A stretch of 50,573 nucleotides of DNA from an uncultured bacterium (GTDB lineage: Bacteria; Cyanobacteriota; Vampirovibrionia; Gastranaerophilales; Gastranaerophilaceae), in assembly GCA_902761735.1 (NCBI GenBank), contig CACWLL010000013.1, positions 1 through 50,573 on the forward strand. The letters are read 5' to 3'. The notes beneath the pieces were generated by a model, which worked only from the letters and a program-made list of their open reading frames with translations, was not told the DNA's origin and did no database searches. Shown piece by piece: positions 37,052 to 45,722 of this stretch. Position numbers and translations under genes: made by a program. How positions within the stretch are numbered: the first letter of the stretch is position 1; each line of letters starts with the position of its first letter.

Positions 37052-37069
37052 ACGTGAATTATATCACAA
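37052..37069 (-). promoter_or_regulatory. Rex operator overlapping the -10 box
   Basis: The minus strand reads TTGTGATATAATTCACGT. The established Rex site is an inverted repeat of TTGTGAA-N4-TTCACAA, and this matches except near one end (CACGT in place of CACAA). TATAAT sits in its centre, so binding would block transcription of the 53-aa gene and rex. Confidence 0.75.
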
Positions 37070-37139
37070 AGTAAAAGTGATAAAAAAGTGCTTGAAAATT
37101 AAATTTGTTCTTGATATTATAGTGGTGTTGCATAAATAA

Positions 37140-37212
<73 letters not shown>

Positions 37213-37213
<1 letters not shown>

Positions 37214-37249
37214 AATAAATAGACAGGGTTTATCCCTGTCTATTTATTT
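37213..37249 (+). terminator. tRNA-Arg terminator
   Basis: A 16-bp stem from AAATAAATAGACAGGG and its complement with loop TTTAT, starting at the last base of the tRNA. Confidence 0.9.
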
Positions 37250-37400
37250 ATGCTTGAAGATTGATGAGAACTCCAAATTGGAGTTCGGCGCAAGCGAGCC
37301 AAGTGCGGAGTCTTGAGCCTTATTATCAAGCTGTCCGCAGGACAAATAAGGCTCAAGCGGAGTCACGTCGAAGGCGAGCATCTCTTCGGGTGTAAATAAA
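37214..37400. mobile_element. Miniature element-like segment after tRNA-Arg
   Basis: There is no gene. In order it holds the tRNA terminator, the perfect palindrome GAACTCCAAATTGGAGTTC (37268-37286), and the GC-rich core GAGTTCGGCGCAAGCGAGC starting at 37281. Then come a 12-bp-stem hairpin TTGAGCCTTATT...AATAAGGCTCAA (37313-37356) with an inner GTCC-GCA-GGAC, and a second copy of the tRNA 3' end (37380-37400). The organisation matches the segment after tRNA-Gly. It is more GC-rich than its surroundings. Confidence 0.5.
37380..37400 (+). repeat. 21-bp direct repeat at tRNA-Arg 3' end, distal copy
   Basis: Matches 37199-37219 except for one C/T difference. It marks the far end of the segment. 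The bases from here to 37544 are AT-rich and hold nothing I recognise. Confidence 0.9.
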
Positions 37401-37544
37401 ACAAATGTCCTGTTAAATGGTAAAAATACATCGGTAAAACTATATATCATTGTAAAATAGCAGTCGGTTTGAGTCTTTTGAACAGAGATATTGAGGAATT
37501 ACAAGAGATTAGCAAAAAAAATATTTACGAGTTTTTAATTACGT

Positions 37545-40022
37545 ATGCGAGTTGCAAGTTATAACAGTCAATACAAATATAGATATAATAACAACAAGCC
37601 ACTTACTTTTACAGGCTTTAAAGTTCAATCGTTTGAAGAATTTATGGGTATTTCTGCAGATGAATTTGTAAAAAACGGTCATAAAATTATTGATGATATA
37701 ACAGAAACTATTGAAGAAAATCTGACTAAAAAACCGTTTAATCAAAAAAAGTTCGATGTCGCTCAAGAACTTTATATGAAATTCCAAAGAGAAAATGAAC
37801 AAATTTTTAAAGATGCGCTTAAACCGGAAATTGTTGAAATTGCACAAAGAATTACCGATTTACCAACATACGGCAATTATCTGTTACCTTATTTTATAGG
37901 TAAAAAAAGAGCAGATTTGGAATATTTATACAAACTGGCAAAAAGCAAGGATATAACGGGTGAAATGTGCATACCCGGAGCGTGTTTCCCTAATTTTTCC
38001 GAAATTCCTTATGAAAGACTAAAAATGCTTGAACCAATAATAGCATCAAAAAATGACATGGGGTTGTGGAATTATAGTCCGAGTTTTATTTGGCATTTAG
38101 ACAACAAATACAGCAACGAACAAATAGAAATAATGTCCGAACTTGTAAAATACAAAGTGAGTGGTCAGAATTTACGGTATATCGCTGACAATCCTTACTT
38201 AAATCATTGGAGTATTGTAGATAAAGCCAAAAGAATTAATGAATTATTCGGAAAAGATTTACGTGAAATTGAATTTTTATCTACTTCAAAAGGCGAGAAT
38301 TACATAAGTATTGATGTTGCTTTAGAACATAAAGATAATGTTCCCGATTACTTTAATTTTAAACGTTTATACGCAAGAGTTGAAACAAATGAAGAACCTA
38401 AGGTTAAAAGACATTCGGTTTCTCAAATTGATAAATATGTACATAATCTTTATTCAAAATTAGAAAATAAATTATTCGTATTTAACTCCGATAAACTTGA
38501 TTTTGCAATAAATGAAGTTATGAAAAATTTTCCTGAAGCAAAAGAAACGGATGTTTTGAGAGTTATGCAAAAACTTACGCAGTTTTCAAACTATTCTTCT
38601 CTGAAACTAATTGAAAAAGAGCTTATTAATGCTAAAATTGACAAAATCAGCTTAAATGGTGGAATAAATTATATATTCAATTATTTTGCACAAAACAAAT
38701 CTATTATAAATTTACCAACCGCAAAAGGAAAAAGATATGAGGGATTATTTATAACAAAAGAAGATTTATGTGACCCTAATTTGAGAAAAAATATAAAGGA
38801 ATTTAAAATATTCGATGATATAAAATTTATAAATCTTGAGGGCTGGTCTGACGGAGTTAATTTACTAAGTGATGATGATTTATTGATACAAAAAACTACA
38901 AAAGTATTAAAAAAGGTGCGCAAATTAATGATTAAATATCCTGAATATACATTTTATGAAGCTTTGGACAAATATTTGAATGGCAATGTTGAAAATTTCC
39001 TTGTGCAAAACGGTATAAGATGTATAACAATAAAAACCGATGTTCCGGCAACAAGACGGGTTATTTTAGAGCAAATGCGCCCTATAATGCCTTCTGAAAG
39101 TTTGTTAAAATCTACTATTGAATCAGTTGCAAATCATTACACAAAAAATAAGAAAAAATTTACTGATTTAGCTATAAGAATTGCAAAATACTATGATGAA
39201 AATATTGAAATATATTCAAAACAGAGAATGATAGAAAATCTCAAAGATCTGAAATTACAGATAGAAAATTTTGCACAGCAATATCATATAAATAAAGATA
39301 ATATTTATATCATTGTTCCTACGAAAAGAAATGAAATAAAGAGTTTTGACATTATAAGCAAAATGTTTTCAAAAATTTTGGATATACCAAGAGAAAAAGT
39401 TTTACGTCTGAACTATTGTTATCAGCTTGAAAAATTACCTAAAAAATCTATTTGCATTATTGCTGATGATATTGCAGCCTCAGGTTTTTCAATGGGAGAA
39501 GCCCTCGGATACTCAAAAATAGGAGATGAATTATCAACAGATAAACATATATTATTTTGTCCGATATCTGCGACAAATTCCGCAATAGATTATATCAGAA
39601 CAATGATTTTTAATATGAACAGAAATGGAATAGATGATGTACTATACGTCAAAGACAGCATTAAATCTCATGATTTAATAGCAGAAAAATTCATCGGTAA
39701 ACAAGATACACAATTTTATAAAAATGTCTTTGGTTACGATGAAGAAGAATTTAGTTCCTACGGAATGTGCACGGCTTTTCCTTATATGGCGCCTGATAAT
39801 AATTCGGTACTTTCCGGATTTTTGTTAAAACACTTTACTTTGAATAAAAAATGTATAAAAAGTAAAAGTGTTTGTATTTCTGATATAGAAAAAGATACAT
39901 ATTACTACGATATTTTTGGGACAAGTGAAAAAAATGTTCTGACGAGATTAGATTTTCGTAAATCTTTTAAGGACAAAGTAAAAGATTTAATTTATGATAT
40001 CTTTAAGAAAAACAAGCAATAA
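37545..40022 (+). CDS. Unrecognised 825-aa protein with N-terminal TFTG motif and a phosphoribosyltransferase-like motif
   Basis: The N-terminus is Asn/Tyr/Lys-rich and then reads KPLTFTGFKVQSFEEF (about 19-34), the S/T-F-x-G start shared in this window. Most of the rest is helical and soluble. Near residues 636-654 the stretch CIIADDIAASGFSMGEAL resembles the PRPP-binding loop of type I phosphoribosyltransferases (hydrophobic run, D-D, then small residues and S/T), with two deviations from the usual pattern. A preceding strand-helix region (IYIIVPTKRNEI) would fit that fold. No signal peptide is seen and the ribosome site is weak. Function unknown; the transferase idea is tentative. Confidence 0.7.
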   Translation: MRVASYNSQYKYRYNNNKPLTFTGFKVQSFEEFMGISADEFVKNGHKIIDDITETIEENLTKKPFNQKKFDVAQELYMKFQRENEQIFKDALKPEIVEIAQRITDLPTYGNYLLPYFIGKKRADLEYLYKLAKSKDITGEMCIPGACFPNFSEIPYERLKMLEPIIASKNDMGLWNYSPSFIWHLDNKYSNEQIEIMSELVKYKVSGQNLRYIADNPYLNHWSIVDKAKRINELFGKDLREIEFLSTSKGENYISIDVALEHKDNVPDYFNFKRLYARVETNEEPKVKRHSVSQIDKYVHNLYSKLENKLFVFNSDKLDFAINEVMKNFPEAKETDVLRVMQKLTQFSNYSSLKLIEKELINAKIDKISLNGGINYIFNYFAQNKSIINLPTAKGKRYEGLFITKEDLCDPNLRKNIKEFKIFDDIKFINLEGWSDGVNLLSDDDLLIQKTTKVLKKVRKLMIKYPEYTFYEALDKYLNGNVENFLVQNGIRCITIKTDVPATRRVILEQMRPIMPSESLLKSTIESVANHYTKNKKKFTDLAIRIAKYYDENIEIYSKQRMIENLKDLKLQIENFAQQYHINKDNIYIIVPTKRNEIKSFDIISKMFSKILDIPREKVLRLNYCYQLEKLPKKSICIIADDIAASGFSMGEALGYSKIGDELSTDKHILFCPISATNSAIDYIRTMIFNMNRNGIDDVLYVKDSIKSHDLIAEKFIGKQDTQFYKNVFGYDEEEFSSYGMCTAFPYMAPDNNSVLSGFLLKHFTLNKKCIKSKSVCISDIEKDTYYYDIFGTSEKNVLTRLDFRKSFKDKVKDLIYDIFKKNKQ

Positions 40023-40326
40023 CACATAATCACGTTAATATTTCAGCTTGATGGTTGAAACCCAACAATAGCAAGGCAACGTAATGTTTTTTATATTAAA
40101 AATCATCAAAATCGATATTCTTTCTTCTCAAATCTACTGTTAATATACAGAGAAACTCCATTTGGAGTTCGGCGGATTTGGGGACGGACGGAGGGAAACG
40201 AGTTTGGGTAGCGAGCAGATAAAGTGAATTGCCAAAGTGCAAAAAGCTCAATTAATAGTTGCGGAGCAGATTCATGACGAAATTTTTAGGACGTAATAAT
40301 GTATTTTGTTTATTCTTAATAGCCGT
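40023..40326. repeat. Gene-free stretch with a GC-rich repeat relative
   Basis: This 304-base gap separates the 825-aa gene and the convergent fsr-like gene. At 40152-40175 it has the palindrome AACTCCATTTGGAGTT followed by CGGCG, closely matching the palindrome-plus-core junction after tRNA-Arg. A G-rich stretch with GTAGCGAGCAGATAAAGTG (about 40207) and a downstream TTGCGGAGCAGATTCATGACG resemble decayed core. A GGTTG-AAAC-CCAAC hairpin lies near 40053. No tRNA is adjacent. Confidence 0.6.
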
Positions 40327-41496
40327 TTAAAGTTTGAATAGTTTCTTGATAATAGGGAATGAAAAAATAGCGGGTATTGCGGATATCGTTATTAATACCG
40401 GCATAATTCCCTTTGCTTGCGCAATAAATCCGATTACAGTCATTGCTATTGCCACTACTCCCCATGCAAACCCGTTTATAAATCCGCCTATTATACTTTT
40501 ATATTCAGGAATTACGCTCTGAGCCATTATCATTGTGACCGGTACTGCCATCCATTGAATTAACCCCATTAATACAAATGTTCCTAATGCTACTATCGGA
40601 TATGTTTTATATGTTAATAAAAATATCAACATCATCGGAAAAGACGATATCATTGAAAAATAAAATACATTTTTAGTACCGACTTTGTTTTCAAATTTTC
40701 TGCTTATAAGTGATCCGATTCCTCCTGCAAAATTATATGCAAACAAAGCAAATCCTATGTAGAATGCGCTATGCCCCATATCTTTCCACAAAAAAGGTAA
40801 TAATATTGCACAAGATGATGTTACAAGTGATTTCAGCATTGAAATTATGTTTAACAAGTTCAATTTGCGATTTGAAAGAATTGTTTGGAACGTTTTTATA
40901 AAATCGTGATGGGTCTTTGTTCCCGTATTATTCGGCTGAATTTTAGGAATAAAACAGAACATTGAAAAAGCGACCAATAATCCTAAAAATGCTAAATATG
41001 GTATTTTATGCATTCCCAAAAATTGCGCAACCCCAGAAGAAACAATAGGACCTAATGCAAAACCTAAAGTCCCTAGCCCCATAAAGATTCCCATGTTCTT
41101 TGAAATATCCGTTTTGGTAAATCTAACTGACAAACCTAATGCTTGCGGGTGAAAGAAACTTGAACCGAGGCTGCCCAGAATTACAAAAAGAATAAGCAGC
41201 CACAGAGTTTTAACGGACGGTGCAAAAGGTATAAATACTGCGGTCATTATGATTCCCCAAAAAATAAAAATTCTTCGCTGCAAATTATCTGCAAAAAATC
41301 CAAATATCGGTTGTAACATTGAGGCACAAATGTGAGATAAAGATAAAACAATTGTTGCGATTGCCATTGTTATCCCCAGTTTTGCAGCAATAAAAGGCAT
41401 AATCGGATTGAGCATTCCCGTATAAATATCATTTGTAAAATGTGCCGTATTCAGCCAAAATTGGGCTTTTCTTTCGTTAAAATTTTCCATGTCCAT
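40327..41496 (-). CDS. MFS transporter, fosmidomycin-resistance (Fsr) type
   Basis: A 389-residue, 12-helix major facilitator protein. The N-terminal HFTNDIYTGMLNPIMPFIAAKLGI (about 18-41), QPIFGFFADNLQRR (about 62-75, motif A-like) and SSFFHPQALGLSVRF (about 113-127) match the Fsr subfamily. These proteins export small organic molecules; the natural substrate is unknown and drug export is not implied here. There is no clear Shine-Dalgarno before the ATG. It is divergent from the sugar-transporter gene, 90 bases away. Confidence 0.83.
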   Translation of the reverse strand: MDMENFNERKAQFWLNTAHFTNDIYTGMLNPIMPFIAAKLGITMAIATIVLSLSHICASMLQPIFGFFADNLQRRIFIFWGIIMTAVFIPFAPSVKTLWLLILFVILGSLGSSFFHPQALGLSVRFTKTDISKNMGIFMGLGTLGFALGPIVSSGVAQFLGMHKIPYLAFLGLLVAFSMFCFIPKIQPNNTGTKTHHDFIKTFQTILSNRKLNLLNIISMLKSLVTSSCAILLPFLWKDMGHSAFYIGFALFAYNFAGGIGSLISRKFENKVGTKNVFYFSMISSFPMMLIFLLTYKTYPIVALGTFVLMGLIQWMAVPVTMIMAQSVIPEYKSIIGGFINGFAWGVVAIAMTVIGFIAQAKGIMPVLITISAIPAIFSFPIIKKLFKL

Positions 41497-41586
41497 ATTT
41501 TAGCACATAAATATATTTTATCCCTTGACGATTGGGTATATTCTTTGTATCCTTAATATGAGGGTTATTTGACTAGGGAGATAATT

Positions 41587-42978
41587 ATGGATGAAAATAA
41601 TATAATGAAAAAGTTTTCAACAGCTCAGTTTTTGAATTTTTGTTTAGGCTTTTTCGGATTACAGTTTGCGTGGCAAATGAGGATTATTCTATCGGGTCCG
41701 GTAACGGAAGGGCTTGGTGCTTCTCCGTTTCTATATGGCTTGATATGGCTTGCCGGGCCTTTTACAGGTATGGTTGTGCAACCTCTTGTTGGAGCGTTAA
41801 GTGACAAAACAGTATCTCCTTTTGGTCGTCGTCGTCCGTATTTATTGGGTGGTGCTATAATTGCTTCTATAGCATTATGGATTTTTCCTAATTCAGGAAA
41901 TCTTGCTGAGTTATTAGCTAATGTTACCGGTGTACACTTGCCCGCTCTTACCGGTTTGCTTATTGCGGCAATTATGATTTGGGTAATTGATGCTTGTATT
42001 AATATTGCACAGGGTCCGTATAGAGCTTTGATTCCTGATGTTGTTCCTCAAGAACAGCATTCTCTTGCTAATTCGTACATTAGTTTAGCAATTGGTTTAG
42101 GGTCAGTTGTAGCTGCTGCTACTGCTCCGTTTTTAAAATGGGCATTTAATTATCAAATGTCTATTGTTGCACAATTTATAATGGCGGCAATTGCTTTTAC
42201 TTTAGGTATGTTATGGACATGTATAACAATAAAAGAATGTTCTTCTAAGAAAGAAAATAAGGTTGAAGTAACGGAGAATGTTGAAAAAGTTTCTTTTTTA
42301 CAATCGTTAAAAGACTTTTTTGCACTATCGCCTGAGGTTGGAAAGATTTGTTGGATGCAATTCTTTACTTGGATTGGAACTATGTGTATGATGATATTCT
42401 TTACCCATTATTCGGTGCATACTGTTTTTGGTGTTCCTGATATGGGTAGTGCAGATGAAATGACAAAATCTTTGTATCAAAATGCACAACTTAATGGTAC
42501 AAATTTTTCGTCAATTTGTTTTGCTATATTTAATTTAGTGTGCTTTGTCGTAGCGATTCCTATAGGGATATTATCTGCAAAGTATGGCAATAAAAAAGTT
42601 CATATAATTTCTATAATTTCAATGATAGCAGCATATTTAGGGATGGGGATTTCTCATAATCTGTATTTTGTAGCTGCAATGATGGGTTTAGCAGGTATTG
42701 GATGGGCAAGTATATGTGCTTTGCCTTTTGCAATGCTTTCTCAATATATTAAAAAGGGCACTGAAGGTTCTGTGATGGGTATTTTTAATATTTTTATTGC
42801 CGGACCTCAAGTTTTTGTTTGTACCCTTGTCGCATGGATAATTTCAAAATGTGCGTTCGATGTAGAGGGTGGTTTTGTTAATTACCATTGGGAATATGCA
42901 TTTTATATCGGTGCGGCAACTTTACTTCTTGCAGCCGTCGTGGCTTCAAAAGTAAAGGAAATTTCTGATAAAAATTAA
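41587..42978 (+). CDS. MFS sugar transporter (SLC45/sucrose-transporter-like)
   Basis: A 463-residue protein with about 12 membrane helices. LGFFGLQFAWQMRIILSGPVTEGLGAS (about 17-43), LIWLAGPFTGMVVQPLVGALSDK (about 50-72) and FGRRRPYLLGG (about 78-88) are the signature of the glycoside-H+ symporter/SLC45 group, which moves sucrose, maltose or related sugars. I chose ATG 41587 over TTG 41569 because AGGGAG lies six bases before it. It is followed after 19 bases by the radical SAM gene, so the two are probably one operon. Confidence 0.85.
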   Translation: MDENNIMKKFSTAQFLNFCLGFFGLQFAWQMRIILSGPVTEGLGASPFLYGLIWLAGPFTGMVVQPLVGALSDKTVSPFGRRRPYLLGGAIIASIALWIFPNSGNLAELLANVTGVHLPALTGLLIAAIMIWVIDACINIAQGPYRALIPDVVPQEQHSLANSYISLAIGLGSVVAAATAPFLKWAFNYQMSIVAQFIMAAIAFTLGMLWTCITIKECSSKKENKVEVTENVEKVSFLQSLKDFFALSPEVGKICWMQFFTWIGTMCMMIFFTHYSVHTVFGVPDMGSADEMTKSLYQNAQLNGTNFSSICFAIFNLVCFVVAIPIGILSAKYGNKKVHIISIISMIAAYLGMGISHNLYFVAAMMGLAGIGWASICALPFAMLSQYIKKGTEGSVMGIFNIFIAGPQVFVCTLVAWIISKCAFDVEGGFVNYHWEYAFYIGAATLLLAAVVASKVKEISDKN

Positions 42979-42997
42979 TTTGGCAAGGCATAGCGTA

Positions 42998-44404
42998 ATG
43001 ACAGAAGAAAGAAAAAAAAGAATATTGTTAATTTACCCACCGTCTCCGGTATTGAACAGAGAGGACCGATGCCAGCAGCCGACAGCGGATTTGTTGGTTA
43101 TTCCGCCTTTGCCGCCTACTGATTTGATGTATTTGGCTGCAGTAGCTGAGAATGCAGGTTTTGAAGCTAAAATTTCGGATTATAGTCAGGGCGGTGATTT
43201 AGAAGATGATTTAAAAACTTTTAAACCGGATTATTTGCTTGCAAATGTTGCAACCCCAACATTTCAATCTGATATTGCCGCATTTACTCTTGCGAAAGAA
43301 ATTTGTCCGAATATTATAACCATAGCTAAAGGCGCGGCCTTTTTGACTGTTGCTCAGGAAATTATGTATTATGTAAAGGATTTGGATTTTATTATATATG
43401 GGGAACCGGAAGAAACCCTTAGAGAACTTTTAATTGGTGTGGCTCCATATAGAGTTTTAGGCTTGTATTACAGAGATTCTATTCGCGTGAAATTCTCCGG
43501 CGCAAGACCATTTATAATGAATTTGGATTCAATCCCTTTCCCGGCAAGACATTTAATTGATAATAATGTATACAGACGCCCTGACACTAATGAAGTACAA
43601 GCTGTTATAAAAGTGTCAAGAGGTTGCCCTTATCATTGTTTCTTCTGCTTGGCAACTCCGGTTTCGGGCAGTAAAGTCCGTAAACGCTCTCCGAAAAACA
43701 TTGTTGATGAAATTCGTGAATGCGTTGAAAAGTATAATATAAGAAATTTTGTTTTTTGGTCTGATATATTTAATATTGATAAAGCTTGGGTTATGGATTT
43801 ATGTCAATTAATTATTGACAGTAATCTCAATATTACTTGGTCTGCCAACACCAGAGCTGATACTGCAGATGAAGAGATGGCTGAAATTATGTACAGAGCG
43901 GGCTGTCGCTTAGTCAGTATTGGGGTCGAAAGCGGTTCTCAGATGATTCTTAATAATATAGGAAAACATATTACCCTTGATGATGTTCGTTTAACTGTAA
44001 GAATTTTCAAAAAATTCGGGATGAAAATTTATAACTATTTTGTAATCGGGTTACCTTGGGAAACAGAAGATACGGTCGAAGATACCGTTGATTTCGCAAT
44101 TGAATTGGATAGTGATTTTGTCAGTTTTTATACAGCTACACCTTTCCCGGGAACAAGGTTTTATGATTATGCAAAAGAGCACAACTTAATAAATTCTGAT
44201 ACTTCTTTTAAAAATGCATATTTTTATCCTTCTGTCAGTGCTCACTATTTAACTAAAGAACAGATATTCAATCTTCATAAAAAAGCCGTTAGAAGCTTCT
44301 ATCTCAGACCTACATATATTTTGAAAATGCTTCTTAAAATAAAATCAAAAGAAGAATTTTTAAATTATTTCAAAGCGGGTTGGAATTTATTAAAACATAA
44401 ATAA
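42998..44404 (+). CDS. B12-binding-domain radical SAM protein
   Basis: A 468-residue protein. The N-terminal cobalamin-binding Rossmann domain (about 8-150) opens KRILLIYPPSP and includes LPPTDLMYLAAVAENAGFEAKISDY. The radical SAM barrel has C210, C214 and C217 in GCPYHCFFC, which bind the 4Fe-4S cluster and S-adenosylmethionine, then SIGVESGSQMILNNIGKHIT (about 300-320) and GLPWETEDTVEDT. The class includes methylases and hopanoid- or lipid-modifying enzymes; the exact substrate is unknown. ATG 42998 was chosen over TTG 42980 on the AAGG ribosome site and domain start. Confidence 0.88.
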   Translation: MTEERKKRILLIYPPSPVLNREDRCQQPTADLLVIPPLPPTDLMYLAAVAENAGFEAKISDYSQGGDLEDDLKTFKPDYLLANVATPTFQSDIAAFTLAKEICPNIITIAKGAAFLTVAQEIMYYVKDLDFIIYGEPEETLRELLIGVAPYRVLGLYYRDSIRVKFSGARPFIMNLDSIPFPARHLIDNNVYRRPDTNEVQAVIKVSRGCPYHCFFCLATPVSGSKVRKRSPKNIVDEIRECVEKYNIRNFVFWSDIFNIDKAWVMDLCQLIIDSNLNITWSANTRADTADEEMAEIMYRAGCRLVSIGVESGSQMILNNIGKHITLDDVRLTVRIFKKFGMKIYNYFVIGLPWETEDTVEDTVDFAIELDSDFVSFYTATPFPGTRFYDYAKEHNLINSDTSFKNAYFYPSVSAHYLTKEQIFNLHKKAVRSFYLRPTYILKMLLKIKSKEEFLNYFKAGWNLLKHK

Positions 44405-44408
44405 CAAT

Positions 44409-45722
44409 CTATAATACAGAGATGTTTACCTCTTTGATAAATGAGTCTACCCATTTTATTAGGACTGACATATCGTATGGTTTCGGCAAATATAAATCAG
44501 CTCCAACCTTTAGAATTTCTTCTTTATCGTGGAAGACTGACGTTATAATTATTTTTGTATTTTTGTATTCTTGATTTTTCCTTATAATTTTACATAATTC
44601 CAAACCGTTTTTGGATTCAGCTGTTCCGGCATCAAGAATGATAACTGCAGGGGGCACGGTTGGAATTTCTTCTGATGCATAGGTGTTTTGTACAAATGTT
44701 TTGTATCCTTGCAGATTTAGTATTGTAGAAATGAGCAGTGTCATTGACTCGTCTTCTTCTATAATTAAAATTTTATTATTATATGTCGTTTCTATTATTG
44801 CATCTTTAGCGGATAATTTTGTCCTTTCAATTACATAGTTAGATTTTGTCGGAAGTTTTGCCAAATTATGTACGTTTATAAGGTCGCTCAGTAATTCTTG
44901 AGTATCTTCATATTTCTTTGTTCCGGACGGGATTCCTCCGATTGTTGTGTGGACAAATTCCGAACGCATACCGGCTTGATTATCGCCTTGTGTAATTATG
45001 AAGCCTCGGTCTATATCATTTGCAGAATAAAATTTTTTCGCAACAGTATCAAAAGCGAACGTCAGAAATTTTGCTATTGGTTCAACTTTTAATATATCTG
45101 TGATTACAAGAAAATAATTTTCGCTAAGACTTCCCAAAAAATCCTCTTTACTTAATGCAGATGTAATTATTGCAGCATAGGTTTGAACGAGTTTATCGGA
45201 AGCAAGTTTTGTATATACTTCTCTGTAATTTTCAAAGTTATCAATATTAATCAGCAAAGCTGCCCATTCTTTATCCGAAGATAAAACCCTTTTAAGAGCC
45301 CTTAGCGTGTAGTTACGGTTTGGCAATATCTTTTGTGTGTCTAAGTTTGACTCAAGCTCTCTTCTTAAATGGGCGCGGATTCTGGCAACAAACTCTTTAG
45401 AGTTAATTGGTTCGCTTATAAAGTCATCTGCACCGCTTTCTAAAACTTTCATCCGGTCAGACATCTCTGCAGATTTTGATGTTGCTATAATAATCGGGCG
45501 CATATTGTATGTTAGTGCACGAATTTCCTTGCAATAGTTGTCTAAATCCTGACCCATACTATCCGATATGATTATTAAGTCAGGTTCTTTATCTTGAATG
45601 AATTTCATTGCACTAACAAGATTTTTAGATAAAATTACTTGTGAGTATTCATTTTCCAAAAGTCTTTTATATTTAATCGGGATTTCTCGCCTTTTATCTA
45701 TTATAAGCGTTACTGTTTGCAT
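44409..45722 (-). CDS. Response regulator with REC, degenerate GGDEF and second REC domain
   Basis: A 437-residue protein. REC domain 1 (about 1-118) has the phosphorylatable Asp in LIIISDSMGQD (about 54) and EPINSKEF (Lys replaced in the usual K-P motif). A middle domain (about 128-285) has the GGDEF fold pattern (WAALLINIDNFENYREVY), but GGDEF reads GSLSENYF, so it is unlikely to make c-di-GMP. REC domain 2 (about 310-435) has ILIIEEDESMTLLIS, the Asp in VIILDAGTAES and the Lys in LPKPYD. It overlaps the kinase gene by 13 bases and is surely its partner. Output is unclear: no DNA-binding domain. Confidence 0.87.
   Translation of the reverse strand: MQTVTLIIDKRREIPIKYKRLLENEYSQVILSKNLVSAMKFIQDKEPDLIIISDSMGQDLDNYCKEIRALTYNMRPIIIATSKSAEMSDRMKVLESGADDFISEPINSKEFVARIRAHLRRELESNLDTQKILPNRNYTLRALKRVLSSDKEWAALLINIDNFENYREVYTKLASDKLVQTYAAIITSALSKEDFLGSLSENYFLVITDILKVEPIAKFLTFAFDTVAKKFYSANDIDRGFIITQGDNQAGMRSEFVHTTIGGIPSGTKKYEDTQELLSDLINVHNLAKLPTKSNYVIERTKLSAKDAIIETTYNNKILIIEEDESMTLLISTILNLQGYKTFVQNTYASEEIPTVPPAVIILDAGTAESKNGLELCKIIRKNQEYKNTKIIITSVFHDKEEILKVGADLYLPKPYDMSVLIKWVDSFIKEVNISVL

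Noticed and set aside
37244-37450. 68-codon minus-strand frame
   Set aside because: It lies wholly in the palindromic element after tRNA-Arg, without a ribosome site.
40327-41496. Antibiotic resistance gene
   Set aside because: Similarity is to the Fsr-type MFS subfamily in general; sequence alone does not support a resistance role.
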